Origin: Segatella oris
Lineage (GTDB): Bacteria; Bacteroidota; Bacteroidia; Bacteroidales; Bacteroidaceae
Assembly: GCF_900637655.1 (NCBI RefSeq)
Contig: NZ_LR134384.1
Coordinates: 1,426,001 to 1,490,000, forward strand
Direction: 5' to 3'
DNA: 64,000 nt
A program made the position numbers and the translations under genes. The notes under the pieces are model-generated. The model searched no databases and was not told the origin of the DNA. It was given only the letters and a program-made list of their open reading frames with translations. Numbering within the stretch: position 1 is the first letter of the stretch; each line of letters opens with the position of its first letter. Positions 32,745 to 40,801 of the stretch are shown piece by piece.

Positions 32745-35231
32745 TTACTCTTCTTCGGCGAGCTGCCTGACGGCAAGCTCCATATTCCCGCCGAGTTGCT
32801 CGGCACGGGCAAGTACGCGCATCTTCTCGGTCTCCTCCGTCGTGTAGGTGAGGTATTCGGCTTTCGACACTTCGGTGGCATAGACAGCAGACTGCACACC
32901 TCCCAGTCCGATCCACACCTCCTTGTACGACCGTGTGGCATCGTTGCTCTGGTTGATGGAGAGTATCTGCCCCCGCTCCTTGTCCGTCAGTCCCAAGAGT
33001 GCCTGAATCTGGTCGAACTTGTTCATGTACTTGCGCTGGTCAAGCAGTATCTTGCAGTCGGAGTTGTTGATGATGGACTCCTTGACAATGTCTGAGGAGA
33101 TGATGTCATCCACTTCCTGCGTCACCACGACCGCCTCTCCGAAGAATTTTCGTACCGTCTTGTAGAGGTATTTTATATATCCCGCCATGTTTGCGGACGC
33201 AATCGCCTTCCAAGCCTCCTCGATAAGGATGATCTTCCGTATTCCTTTCAACCGTCGCATCTTATTAATGAAGAGTTCCATAATGATGATGGTGGTAATG
33301 GGGAAAAGGATGGGATGATCCTTTATCGCATCGATTTCGAAGACGATGAAGCGTGCGTTCAGCAGGTCGATCTGCTTGTCCGAGTTCAGCAGGTAGTCGT
33401 ATTCCCCTCCCTTGTAGTACGGCTCCAGCACGTTGAGAAAATTGGCCAAGTCAAAATCCTTTTCCCTGACCTTTTTCTCACGGAGCAATGCCGAGTAGTC
33501 GGTGGTGAGATACTCGTAAAAGCTGTTGAACGAGGGAACGATAGCGTCGTCCGCCTTGATGCGCTCGATAAAGAGCGACACGGCATTGGAGAGGGCAACC
33601 TCTTCTGAGCGTGTGGCAGGCTCGTTGTCCTTCTTCCATAGTGTCAGCAGCAGGGTCTTGATGCTCTCCCGCTTCTCCACATCGAACACCTTGTCCGTCG
33701 TGTAGAAGGGATTGAAGCTGATGGGACTCTCGTCCGAGTAGGTGAAATAGACCCCGTCCTCGCCCTGCGTCTTGTGGCGTATCATCTCGCACAAGCCCTG
33801 ATAGCTGTTTCCCGTGTCCACCAATACGATATGGGTGTTCTGTTCCCAGTACTGCCTCAAGAGGTGGTTGGTGAAGAATGACTTGCCCGAACCCGAAGGT
33901 CCCAAGATGAACTTGTTGCGGTTCGTGGTGATGCCTTGCTTCATCGGCAGGTCGGAGATATCGAGATGAATCGGCTTGCCGCTGCGGTCAGCCATCTTGA
34001 TGCCGAATGGAGACAACGAATCACGGTAGTTGGTTTCCTCATTGAAGAAGCAGACCGCCTGCTCGATGAAGGTGTAAAAACTCTCTTCTGCGGGAAAGTC
34101 GGCTTCATTGCCGGGAATGCCCGCCCAGAACAGCGTCGGCACATCCACCGTGTTGTGCCTTGGCTTGCACTCCATCAGTGCGAGCTGGCTACCCACGTCG
34201 TTACGGATACGGCGGAGTTCCTCCTCATCCTCGCTCCACGCCAAGACGTTGCAATGACAGCGGACTGAGGTAAGCCCGAAACTATGCGCCTCGTTCAGGT
34301 ACTCGTCAATCCATTGCTTGTTGATTTGGTTGCTCCGGCTGTAACGGGAGAGCGAGTGCATGTTCCTTGCATTCTTCTCAAAGCGTTGCAGGTTCTCGGC
34401 ACTGTCATCAATCAGCACATACTGGTTGTAGATATGGCTGCACGAGAGCAACAGCCCCACGGGAGCGGCAAACGAGAGGCGACAGTCGCTGCGGTCGGTG
34501 GACAGGCGTTCATAACGCATATCCGTGCCAACCAGTCCGGGCAGGTCTTCCGTATCGGAGAGCGTATGCAGGCAGAGCCGCTTGTTGCCGATACGCATAC
34601 GGTCGGCTCTCAGGTCGATGTCCTCCAATACCGTCGTGTCGGAAAGGGAGAGTGAGAAATACTTCTCTATCAGTCCCGGTTTTTCCTCCGTGCCGACAAT
34701 CTCTTCGTCGTTCAGTCGGGTAAGACGAACAAAACCGCACTCGTTCATAATCCGCTCAAACTGCTCGGTGGCTTCGAGGAACTTGCGGGCGGTATCCTTG
34801 TCCCGTACCTCCTTGGGGATGATATGCCCACGGCAGAGGGTAGAGAAGTTGCTCTGTTGCCGGCTGCGGTTCTTGGTTGTCTTGGTCAGGAACAGGTAGC
34901 AGGCGTGATTCAAGAACGGTCGCTCGTTGAAGTGTCGCTCGAAACTGCGGGAGAGGAAACTCATATCCTCCTTTTGCAAGTCCGGATGGTAACCCTCCTT
35001 GACAAACCAGTCCTGCTTGTGCACGACACTGTAGGTCGGCAATACCTTGATCGCCTTTACCCAAGCCGAATGGATGGCAGCATACTCCGCACTTGTCACC
35101 GTATAGAGTTCGGGCAAGTCCACCCGAAAGGCGACCGTGATGTCGGCGTCCTTCGAGAGGATGCACCCCTCTTCGACGGCAAGCAACGGGAAGCGGTTTT
35201 CCAGCGTGGTGGCTTTCAGTACGTTTCTCAT
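32745..35231 (-). CDS. traG: Conjugation ATPase TraG (VirB4-like)
   Basis: 828 residues. The N-terminal half carries the VirB4/CagE-type domain (RPFLNHACYLFLTKTTK, DYSALLREKK). Walker A is GPSGSGKS (444-451) and Walker B is KIILIEEAWKAI with the typical E-E-A-W. YIKYLYKTVRKFFGEAVVVTQEVDDIISS follows as in TraG-family conjugative transposon ATPases. It energises assembly and operation of the type IV secretion channel at the inner membrane. The start overlaps the traF stop by 4 bp. Confidence 0.95.
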   Translation of the reverse strand: MRNVLKATTLENRFPLLAVEEGCILSKDADITVAFRVDLPELYTVTSAEYAAIHSAWVKAIKVLPTYSVVHKQDWFVKEGYHPDLQKEDMSFLSRSFERHFNERPFLNHACYLFLTKTTKNRSRQQSNFSTLCRGHIIPKEVRDKDTARKFLEATEQFERIMNECGFVRLTRLNDEEIVGTEEKPGLIEKYFSLSLSDTTVLEDIDLRADRMRIGNKRLCLHTLSDTEDLPGLVGTDMRYERLSTDRSDCRLSFAAPVGLLLSCSHIYNQYVLIDDSAENLQRFEKNARNMHSLSRYSRSNQINKQWIDEYLNEAHSFGLTSVRCHCNVLAWSEDEEELRRIRNDVGSQLALMECKPRHNTVDVPTLFWAGIPGNEADFPAEESFYTFIEQAVCFFNEETNYRDSLSPFGIKMADRSGKPIHLDISDLPMKQGITTNRNKFILGPSGSGKSFFTNHLLRQYWEQNTHIVLVDTGNSYQGLCEMIRHKTQGEDGVYFTYSDESPISFNPFYTTDKVFDVEKRESIKTLLLTLWKKDNEPATRSEEVALSNAVSLFIERIKADDAIVPSFNSFYEYLTTDYSALLREKKVREKDFDLANFLNVLEPYYKGGEYDYLLNSDKQIDLLNARFIVFEIDAIKDHPILFPITTIIIMELFINKMRRLKGIRKIILIEEAWKAIASANMAGYIKYLYKTVRKFFGEAVVVTQEVDDIISSDIVKESIINNSDCKILLDQRKYMNKFDQIQALLGLTDKERGQILSINQSNDATRSYKEVWIGLGGVQSAVYATEVSKAEYLTYTTEETEKMRVLARAEQLGGNMELAVRQLAEEE

Positions 35232-35605
35232 TGTCTTTCCTCCTTTCCTTTGTTCGTTCTTTTATTCTCTCTTCTCTTTCGTTTTGGCAGCTCCTTGTGC
35301 CGCAACAGACGGGGAATGCGTCGTCGGTTGATGAGGTATCGAGGGTGGCTGTGCAAAGCGGAACGCTTCATCAGCCCGTGTTCCCCATACTTCTTGTTCA
35401 GGGAGAAAGTCTGCCACACCAGAATGGATGCGGAAGTCCCTCCGAAGCCGATACAGATCCATTGATTGACACCCGCCATATAGAGGATGACAAACAGCAC
35501 GAAAAGGGCAAGTAACCCTCCGGCGAAAATGAACAGATACTGGCTTTTGAGTCCCTGAAACTCCACCGAGCGACCGATCCCCTTGTTGATGGGATAGGTC
35601 TCCAT
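35228..35605 (-). CDS. traF: Conjugal transfer protein TraF (DUF4133)
   Basis: 125 residues. It opens with INKGIGRSVEFQGLKSQYLFIFAGGLLALFVLFVILYMAG, the DUF4133 signature with the first of two membrane helices. The second helix (WICIGFGGTSASILVWQTFSL) and a very basic tail (RNRRRIPRLL-like, then KRKRRENKR) follow. It resembles the short VirB3-like proteins that pair with VirB4-type ATPases. It overlaps traG by 4 bp and starts 4 bp after traE. Confidence 0.92.
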   Translation of the reverse strand: METYPINKGIGRSVEFQGLKSQYLFIFAGGLLALFVLFVILYMAGVNQWICIGFGGTSASILVWQTFSLNKKYGEHGLMKRSALHSHPRYLINRRRIPRLLRHKELPKRKRRENKRTNKGKEERQ

Positions 35606-35609
35606 AGGC

Positions 35610-35909
35610 TTAGAGGAAGAAACTTCTTAAAATGGTGGCTGCCACGATAAGGAAAATACAGGCTCCGAACCAGCTCGCGGCGGTCTTCGAGGTGTCCGGA
35701 TCTCCGGACGAGAACTTTGAATAGACCTTTACCCCTCCGATAAGTCCCACGACCGCACCGATGGCGTAGATGAGTTTCGTGGCAGGGTCGAAATAACTCG
35801 TCACCATGCTCGTGGCTTGGTTGATACCCGACAAACCGTTGCCTTGGGCAAAGGCAGAGGAAATGGAAAGCAGCAGAATGGCTGCGATAAGAAAATGTCT
35901 TTTGGTCAT
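35610..35909 (-). CDS. traE: Conjugal transfer protein TraE (DUF4134)
   Basis: 99 residues: signal peptide (LIAAILLLSISSAFAQ), then two membrane helices (LIYAIGAVVGLIGGVKVYSKF and WFGACIFLIVAATILRSFF) separated by a short polar loop with GDPDTSKTA. This is the VirB2 pilin-like layout of DUF4134. It is the first gene after a 173-bp gap containing a copy of the CCACCACTAAAATCC leader motif. Confidence 0.93.
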   Translation of the reverse strand: MTKRHFLIAAILLLSISSAFAQGNGLSGINQATSMVTSYFDPATKLIYAIGAVVGLIGGVKVYSKFSSGDPDTSKTAASWFGACIFLIVAATILRSFFL

Positions 35910-35969
35910 AAATCTTTGTTTTGTGCCGAGAGGATTGGATAGACTTCTCCCGACGGGTGAATACTGTTG

Positions 35970-35993
35970 TTACTTTCGGATTTTAGTGGTGGC
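35970..35993 (-). promoter_or_regulatory. Leader motif upstream of traE
   Basis: Minus strand GCCACCACTAAAATCCGAAA (plus extension to AGTAA) about 60 bp before the traE ATG. CCACCACTAAAATCCG is shared exactly with the copy at 59574. The 173-bp gap between traD and traE (35910-36082) holds nothing else recognisable. Confidence 0.45.
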
Positions 35994-36082
35994 TCTCTTG
36001 GGATCAGCCGTACTCTTTTTCTTTCATTGCTTGTTGCATTAAAGGGTTCATACTATTGGGACAAAACCATTCGGAAGGGGCG

Positions 36083-36676
36083 TTACGCCTTTTCGCCGCT
36101 GTAAAGCTCCTCGAAACGGGCACGGACGATTTCATCGATCGTGGCTGAGCGTTTCGCATCGCTTCGGAGCGTTTCCATCAGGCGGGTTCCTTCCAACGCT
36201 CTCAGCGTATCGCCGGTACTCTGTCGCTCTGCTTCGGTGTGGGCGTGGCGGTGAATGACCGACAAGGCTTCCAGCACCCGTTCAAAATCAATTCCCGTGG
36301 CATATTCGCTTTCTCCCGAAACGGGAAGTTCTTCATCTTCCTCTTCTTCAAAGGATGGAGCATCTGAGAACTCATACGTTAAAGGAATCTCATCTATGTC
36401 GGGTAGATCATCCGGCTCTTCCGATGGCTCTTGTCCGTTTTCGACAGCAAATGTAGAAGCCTTTTTTGCTTCCGCCTCGCCTTTTGGATAACTGCGTACT
36501 TGTGGCACCGAGTGGCTGAGCTTGAAGCGACTTTTACCGATGATTTCCACTTCACTGACCGTTTGACAAGGCTTTTTCTCAATTGCCCTGTTCTTCCTTT
36601 TTCTTCGTTCATACAAGAAAAAAAGAAGCAGCCACAAAAGGTAGAGCAAGAGAAGGACAAGGACTATTCGGTACAT
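36083..36676 (-). CDS. traD: TraD-like conjugal transfer protein
   Basis: 197 residues. One N-terminal membrane helix (IVLVLLLLYLLWLLLFFLYE) is followed by a basic stretch, a long acidic disordered linker (EPSEEPDDLPDIDEIPLTYEFSDAPSFEEEEDEE) and a C-terminal helical domain (FERVLEALSVIHRHAHTEAERQSTGDTLRALEGT). It has the size and context of proteins called TraD in CTnDOT-type elements; the assignment rests largely on position. It overlaps the upstream ParA gene by 13 bp. One copy of an 18-bp sequence repeated elsewhere in the element lies inside it (36489-36506). Confidence 0.75.
   Translation of the reverse strand: MYRIVLVLLLLYLLWLLLFFLYERRKRKNRAIEKKPCQTVSEVEIIGKSRFKLSHSVPQVRSYPKGEAEAKKASTFAVENGQEPSEEPDDLPDIDEIPLTYEFSDAPSFEEEEDEELPVSGESEYATGIDFERVLEALSVIHRHAHTEAERQSTGDTLRALEGTRLMETLRSDAKRSATIDEIVRARFEELYSGEKA
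36489..36506 (+). repeat. 18-bp element repeat, copy A (inside traD)
   Basis: TAACTGCGTACTTGTGGC on the plus strand, identical at all 18 positions to copies at 40046-40063 (plus) and 55858-55875 (minus). Here it lies within the traD coding sequence. Confidence 0.7.
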
Positions 36677-37404
36677 AGGCGTTGCAGGATTTCGTGAAGC
36701 TCATCGCCTAATTCGATACAGAGCCTGCTCAACTTCCCTCCGTGGGGTGGGAAGAGGGTGGATACCCCTCTTCTGCGTTCGGAAAGCAGCGGACGATACA
36801 AACGGGAATGGCTCAATGAGGTCTGCATCAAGAGGACTCCCGTTTCATCGGAAAGGGTGCGACAGCGTTCGTCGGCATCCTCACATTCCCAAGCCTCTAT
36901 CATATTGCGAAGCAGGTAAACCTCCCTGATATTGCCCTTACCCATCGTAAGTATCTGCTCTCCCAAGATGTCTATGAAATGGCGGACGGCTTCCATATCC
37001 ATCGGACTGCCCGTAACGGGAAAGACGGCGGCATCCATTGCTGAAAGCAACTCCACCGTCCCTTCGGTACGCATCAATGGGGGAAGGTCGAAAAGAATGC
37101 ATCGAGGATGGCTGTCCACACAGTGTTGCTCCACTCGCCTCAGGGCTTCCCGCACCGGAGTGCAGATAATCGGATAAGGGGCATAGGCTGTCCGATGTTT
37201 CAGGCGCATCAGCCTTTGATGATTCAGGTCTTCCGACTCTTGCTGTCGCAGACGAGCGATGGTATAGACGGGATGGTTGCAATCCACGACAGCGACATTG
37301 CATCCTCTGTGGTAATGCAGAATGCTTGCGGAAAGTACCGTAAGCGAGGTTTTGCCGACACCTCCCTTGGGGGAAGCGATGGCAAGATAAATGGGTTTAC
37401 TCAT
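36664..37404 (-). CDS. ParA/MinD-like ATPase, second copy in the tra operon
   Basis: 246 residues with the deviant Walker A KGGVGKTSL (14-22), VVDCNHPVY (switch I region) and LFDLPPLMRTEGTVELLSAMDAAVFPV (Walker B region), the ParA/MinD pattern. CTnDOT-type operons start with one ParA (traA); here traA is at 38809 and this is an additional, diverged paralogue. It may position the transfer machinery or the element DNA. A 29-bp gap separates it from the preceding membrane protein gene, and it overlaps traD. Confidence 0.85.
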   Translation of the reverse strand: MSKPIYLAIASPKGGVGKTSLTVLSASILHYHRGCNVAVVDCNHPVYTIARLRQQESEDLNHQRLMRLKHRTAYAPYPIICTPVREALRRVEQHCVDSHPRCILFDLPPLMRTEGTVELLSAMDAAVFPVTGSPMDMEAVRHFIDILGEQILTMGKGNIREVYLLRNMIEAWECEDADERCRTLSDETGVLLMQTSLSHSRLYRPLLSERRRGVSTLFPPHGGKLSRLCIELGDELHEILQRLCTE

Positions 37405-37433
37405 ATTTTCTCTTTTCTTTGAGTGGGTGAATA

Positions 37434-38021
37434 CTATGTCTTGATAAATCGTTTGTAATCGAAGTTGCCTGAGTGAACCTCTTTCGGAGCTTCTTCGGCA
37501 ACGCGCTCCAGCAGCTCGCGGACACGTTCCCCGGCTGCTTTCTTAATCGCTTGGAACATCGGGGAGTCGTGTATCTTATAGATGGTTTCGGCAGCTTTTG
37601 CAGCTTCCTCTATCGGGGCATTCTTGCAGGAGAGGACATTGCCCATTTGTTGTAGTTCTTCCACGGTGATACTTTCCGAAAGGGAGTGGCTTTCACCTTG
37701 GACTTCCACCAATACATAATCCTCTTCTTCGGGGATGAAAGGAGAGGTTTCTTCCGACATTCCCGTTTCAGGCGTCTGTTCCTGTTGCTCTTCTTCGATG
37801 GGCAACTCGGCTAAAAGGATATTCTCCTCTTGGGAGGATCCCTTTTTGGGGATGCGGATGGTAACGACGAATTTCCCCTTGCCCCGTTCCCGGAAAAAGA
37901 GCCGCAAGTCACGATAGAGTCTCACGGCACTCCGATAGCGTCCGTACAGGAAGCGGGTGACCTGCACGCTGCCGAGATAGGCTAAGCCGACCGACAGCAG
38001 AATGACAATCACCTGCTTCAT
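37434..38021 (-). CDS. Single-pass membrane protein of the transfer operon
   Basis: 195 residues. One N-terminal membrane segment (VIVILLSVGLAYLGSVQVTRFLYG) leads into a basic stretch (KGKFVVTIRIPKKG), an acidic linker (about 65-110) and a helical C-terminus (EEAAKAAETIYKIHDSPMFQAIKKAAGERVRELLERV). Layout resembles the TraD-like protein downstream, so the two could be functional relatives. No domain is recognised. Its ATG overlaps the preceding DUF3408 stop (ATGA), so translation is coupled. Confidence 0.75.
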   Translation of the reverse strand: MKQVIVILLSVGLAYLGSVQVTRFLYGRYRSAVRLYRDLRLFFRERGKGKFVVTIRIPKKGSSQEENILLAELPIEEEQQEQTPETGMSEETSPFIPEEEDYVLVEVQGESHSLSESITVEELQQMGNVLSCKNAPIEEAAKAAETIYKIHDSPMFQAIKKAAGERVRELLERVAEEAPKEVHSGNFDYKRFIKT

Positions 38022-38395
38022 CGCTCGAAACGTTTACGGAACTGTTGCTCAAACAAGGCGTCTATCTCATCACGGTGACTCTCTAAGTGATGCCGGAGAA
38101 TATGTTCTACGAATGCCCCAATCGTCAGTTTGCCTGCGGCTGCCACATAGACGATTTCGGAAATCTCTTCCTGTGTCTTTTTGGAAATGAACACGCCCTT
38201 TCGGTCTCCGATGTTCAGGGGTTGCAGAAAGGTGGTTTCGTAATCGCTTCTCTCTTCCTGAAGGAGACCTGTAGGGTGTCCCTCGGAATGCTCGATGAGC
38301 GTGGTGGAGTTACGGATGGTTACTTTTGAAGAGACGCTTTTTCGTTCTCTGCAGGACTTATGACCTGCCATTTGTTGATCTTTTTTCTGTTTCAT
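38018..38395 (-). CDS. DUF3408 (TraB-like) protein, second of a pair
   Basis: 125 residues from the ATG at 38395, 2 bp after the stop of the first DUF3408 gene; the frame reaches back to a TTG at 38425. A polar N-terminal tail is followed by the DUF3408 core: KGVFISKKTQEEISEIVYVAAAGKLTIGAFVEHILRHHLESHRDEIDALF, a ribbon-helix-helix-like motif. These short proteins usually follow the ParA gene in CTnDOT-type operons and may act as its DNA-binding partners. Confidence 0.85.
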   Translation of the reverse strand: MKQKKDQQMAGHKSCRERKSVSSKVTIRNSTTLIEHSEGHPTGLLQEERSDYETTFLQPLNIGDRKGVFISKKTQEEISEIVYVAAAGKLTIGAFVEHILRHHLESHRDEIDALFEQQFRKRFER

Positions 38396-38396
38396 A

Positions 38397-38825
38397 TCAC
38401 AATAATTTCTTGAAGTTCTTTTCACTTAATCGGTTGATTTCTTCCTTGTAGTCCTCTAAATGTTTAAGAAGGATGTTTTCCACGTACATACCCAATGTCA
38501 TCTCTCTCTTTCGGATGAAGAGGACGATTTCCGACAGTTTGTCCTGCAACTCTCTGGAGATGTAGATTGCCTTGCGGTCATACAGATCATTGCGGTGCAT
38601 GAAGAGTGAGATGTAATCTCCTTTGGCGGTATGCTTGCGACGTGTTCGGATGGGTAGTTGCGATTCTTCCGAAACCTCTTTCCGTGTTTCCGATACAGAC
38701 ACATCCACCTCTTCGACGGAGGCAGGCGGTATCATCTCGCTCTCTTTCTTTTTCATCGGGATACCCTGTGAAATCAGTTCCCGGATAGCGACGGGATCTA
38801 TCGCCCCTTTATTCTTCTCTGCCAT
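38397..38825 (-). CDS. traB: DUF3408 (TraB-like) protein, first of a pair
   Basis: 142 residues (MAEKNKGAIDPVAIRELISQGIPMKKKESEMIPPA). The C-terminal half carries the same core as its neighbour, KAIYISRELQDKLSEIVLFIRKREMTLGMYVENILLKHLEDYKEEI, so the two probably arose by duplication. The N-terminal half is disordered and polar. Its start overlaps the traA stop by 17 bp. Confidence 0.87.
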   Translation of the reverse strand: MAEKNKGAIDPVAIRELISQGIPMKKKESEMIPPASVEEVDVSVSETRKEVSEESQLPIRTRRKHTAKGDYISLFMHRNDLYDRKAIYISRELQDKLSEIVLFIRKREMTLGMYVENILLKHLEDYKEEINRLSEKNFKKLL

Positions 38826-39591
38826 ATGCTTCAGGTTTTACGATGGACAAGATTTCCTCCACAAGCTCTTTCAGACGACTGCCTCTAAGCAGCGTGCGAG
38901 AGGCGGGAAAGATAGTCGAACGGAAGAGGGTCGTACCCTCATCCATCACTTCCTTTTTGTAGCGGGTCGTATTGGGGACTGCCGTCTTCAAGACCGGAAG
39001 TCCCAACTCGGCAATGACCTTTTCATACATCGCATAGAGGGGTGTCTTCTCTCTGCCGTCCACCATGTTCCAAAAGAGGTAGATCCCTTTGTTGGCAGTG
39101 TCTGTATTGTCGGTTATCGCCTCCTTGATGATGGCTGAAAAGCTCAGCGTGCTTTCCAAGGATATACGGTCGGCGGAGATGGGTGTGAAAATGTAATCCA
39201 TACCGGAGAGAGTGGTCAGCACACCGTCATTGTTGATGGTTCCGGGCAGGTCAAAAAAGACGAAATCCGTATCCGATTCGTGCGTTTCCAGATATTCCCT
39301 GACCGTATCCACGGCTGCCTCTGCCGTGGCACAAAGGATGGCGTACGTGGGCTTTTGCAACTCGGAGAATTGGGTGGCTGCCAATTCTTGCAGCGCGAGG
39401 TTGCGATCCACGCCCTGTGCGTCACGCTGACGCATGGCATTGATACTGAATTGCGGATAGTCGCAATCCACCACAATAAGGTTATACCCGCAGGCATAGT
39501 GCAGGTAACTTGCCGTCAAGACCGTAAAGGTCGTTTTGCCGACACCGCCCTTCTGGGTGGAGAAGGCAATGAAAACAGGTTTCTTTTTCAT
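38809..39591 (-). CDS. traA: TraA, ParA-family ATPase
   Basis: 260 residues. The Walker A motif is QKGGVGKTTF (13-22), the switch region VVDCDYPQFSINAMRQRD, and the Walker B region FVFFDLPGTINNDGVLTTLSGMDYIFTP. This is the ParA/MinD-like TraA that opens the transfer operon of CTnDOT-type elements. It is transcribed away from mobA across an 800-bp palindrome-rich spacer, so it is the first gene of the leftward operon. Confidence 0.92.
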   Translation of the reverse strand: MKKKPVFIAFSTQKGGVGKTTFTVLTASYLHYACGYNLIVVDCDYPQFSINAMRQRDAQGVDRNLALQELAATQFSELQKPTYAILCATAEAAVDTVREYLETHESDTDFVFFDLPGTINNDGVLTTLSGMDYIFTPISADRISLESTLSFSAIIKEAITDNTDTANKGIYLFWNMVDGREKTPLYAMYEKVIAELGLPVLKTAVPNTTRYKKEVMDEGTTLFRSTIFPASRTLLRGSRLKELVEEILSIVKPEAYGREE

Positions 39592-40045
39592 TTCATTTTC
39601 TGTTTAATGGTTCTACATATATGTGTGGAAAGGCGCATGCACGCCTTGGCTTGTTTCCTTGAAAAGGCAGATATGGAAATGAGTCCGTGAGGGAATAAAT
39701 CCCCGGACAGGCATACGGCGAGGTATTCCGATAAGGGAACATAGACCTGCCTTTTGGGATATGTCCCTCCTTGCATAGGAGTGGAGCTATATGACGGGAG
39801 TCATACCTGCACACGTCCACCCATCCATACGTCCGCACTTGTACCCTTGTGCAAGGGTGTAAGGGGCGACGGGTGCAATAACTTGTACATATTCTCATTT
39901 CTATTTCCATTTCCGTAATTGTCTGTTCAAATGGCTGCGGACAGGTTTTCAGACTTGGGCAGGCAGGTATGTCCACCGACCTGCAAACACCTGTTCGACG
40001 GGGCAAATATAGAAGCCTTTACCCCCTTGTTTCTGCCCTTTTTGC

Positions 40046-40063
40046 TAACTGCGTACTTGTGGC
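40046..40063 (+). repeat. 18-bp element repeat, copy B (traA-mobA spacer)
   Basis: TAACTGCGTACTTGTGGC, identical to the copies at 36489-36506 and 55858-55875. A weaker, overlapping-type repeat of its second half follows at 40070-40087 (TGCGTATTTGTGGCTTCG). Confidence 0.7.
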
Positions 40064-40367
40064 TTCGATTTGCGTATTTGTGGCTTCGTGAGAGGTAAGT
40101 GCTTTAGGCACAACGCTTAGTAACTTTGCACCCAAGCGGTAAGCCGAAGCCTTCGAGGCATAAAGCGTTCTTTTTTGAGGGACTCGACTTCCGTCCTTCG
40201 CGGACGGATTTATTTGCGCCGGAGCAAATAGCAAGATATGTCCTGCGTTACTCGAAATAAATTCGGTAACTCAGAACTCTTGCTCTTGCAGAGGGCTGGA
40301 AAAACTCCGAAGTCGTTTTTTCTTGGAAGAGAGAATGCCTTGTCTTGAATGCCGGTGATGCCGTGAA

Positions 40368-40387
40368 ACACTAAAATCCAAAGTAAA
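40368..40387 (+). promoter_or_regulatory. Leader motif immediately upstream of mobA
   Basis: ACACTAAAATCCAAAGTAAA runs directly into the mobA ATG at 40388. It belongs to the CCACCACTAAAATCC motif family also found before traN and topB. Confidence 0.45.
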
Positions 40388-40801
40388 ATGACAAAGAGAC
40401 ATGTGGGGAGACCCCTGAAAAAAGAGAAAGCCAGCCATTGTTGCATGGTTCGGTTTACGGACACGGAGTTTGCGCGTTTCCTGACGCTTTATGAACAGTC
40501 AGGTGTCCCGAACAGGGCTGTTTTCATCAAGGCAAGGGTCTTTGATGAGACTTTCCGAGTGATAAAAGTAGATCGTTCATTGCTTGATTACTATCAAAAA
40601 CTGACGACTTTGTACGGACAATTTCGCAGTGTCGGGGTGAATTATAACCAAGCTGTGGTCGCCTTAAAGAGCAATTTCACCGAGAAAAAAGCCTTTGCGA
40701 TGCTTGCCCAACTGGAGAAACTGACACTAGAATTGGCGGCTGTCGGAGGCGAAATCGTACATCTAACCCGTGAATTTCAAGAGAAATGGTCGCAAAGATA
40801 A
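40388..40801 (+). CDS. mobA: Mobilisation protein MobA (relaxosome accessory)
   Basis: 137 residues. A basic N-terminus (MTKRHVGRPLKKEKASHCCMVRFTDTEFARFLTLYEQSG) of the ribbon-helix-helix kind is followed by a helical C-terminus (YYQKLTTLYGQFRSVGVNYNQAVVALKSNFTEKKAFAMLAQLEKL), as in BmgA/MobA-type accessory proteins. These bind near oriT and help load the relaxase. It overlaps mobB by 16 bp. Confidence 0.85.
   Translation: MTKRHVGRPLKKEKASHCCMVRFTDTEFARFLTLYEQSGVPNRAVFIKARVFDETFRVIKVDRSLLDYYQKLTTLYGQFRSVGVNYNQAVVALKSNFTEKKAFAMLAQLEKLTLELAAVGGEIVHLTREFQEKWSQR

Larger units (their letters stand above)
39592..40387. other. Divergent traA-mobA spacer, candidate oriT region
   Basis: 796 bp without a convincing gene between the divergent tra and mob operons. 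Hairpin-forming sequences include TATGAC-GGGA-GTCATA (39790-39805), ACCCTTG-TG-CAAGGGT (39843-39858) and CCGTCC-TTCGC-GGACGG (40192-40208). Between them lie a direct repeat (GCGTACTTGTGGCTTCG then GCGTATTTGTGGCTTCG, 40051-40087) and the second copy of the 18-bp element repeat. A -7-like TAACTTTG is at about 40119-40126. A location beside the relaxase genes and this density of palindromes suggest the origin of transfer, but the nic site cannot be identified. Confidence 0.45.

Noticed and set aside
40118..40128. GTAACTTTGC as an integration site like GTAnnTTTGC
   Set aside because: It lies in the middle of the element between divergent operons and also matches a promoter -7 box, so a promoter is the simpler reading.
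40019..40234. 71-codon minus-strand frame in the traA-mobA spacer
   Set aside because: It consists of the direct repeats and hairpins of the spacer read as protein; more likely noncoding.
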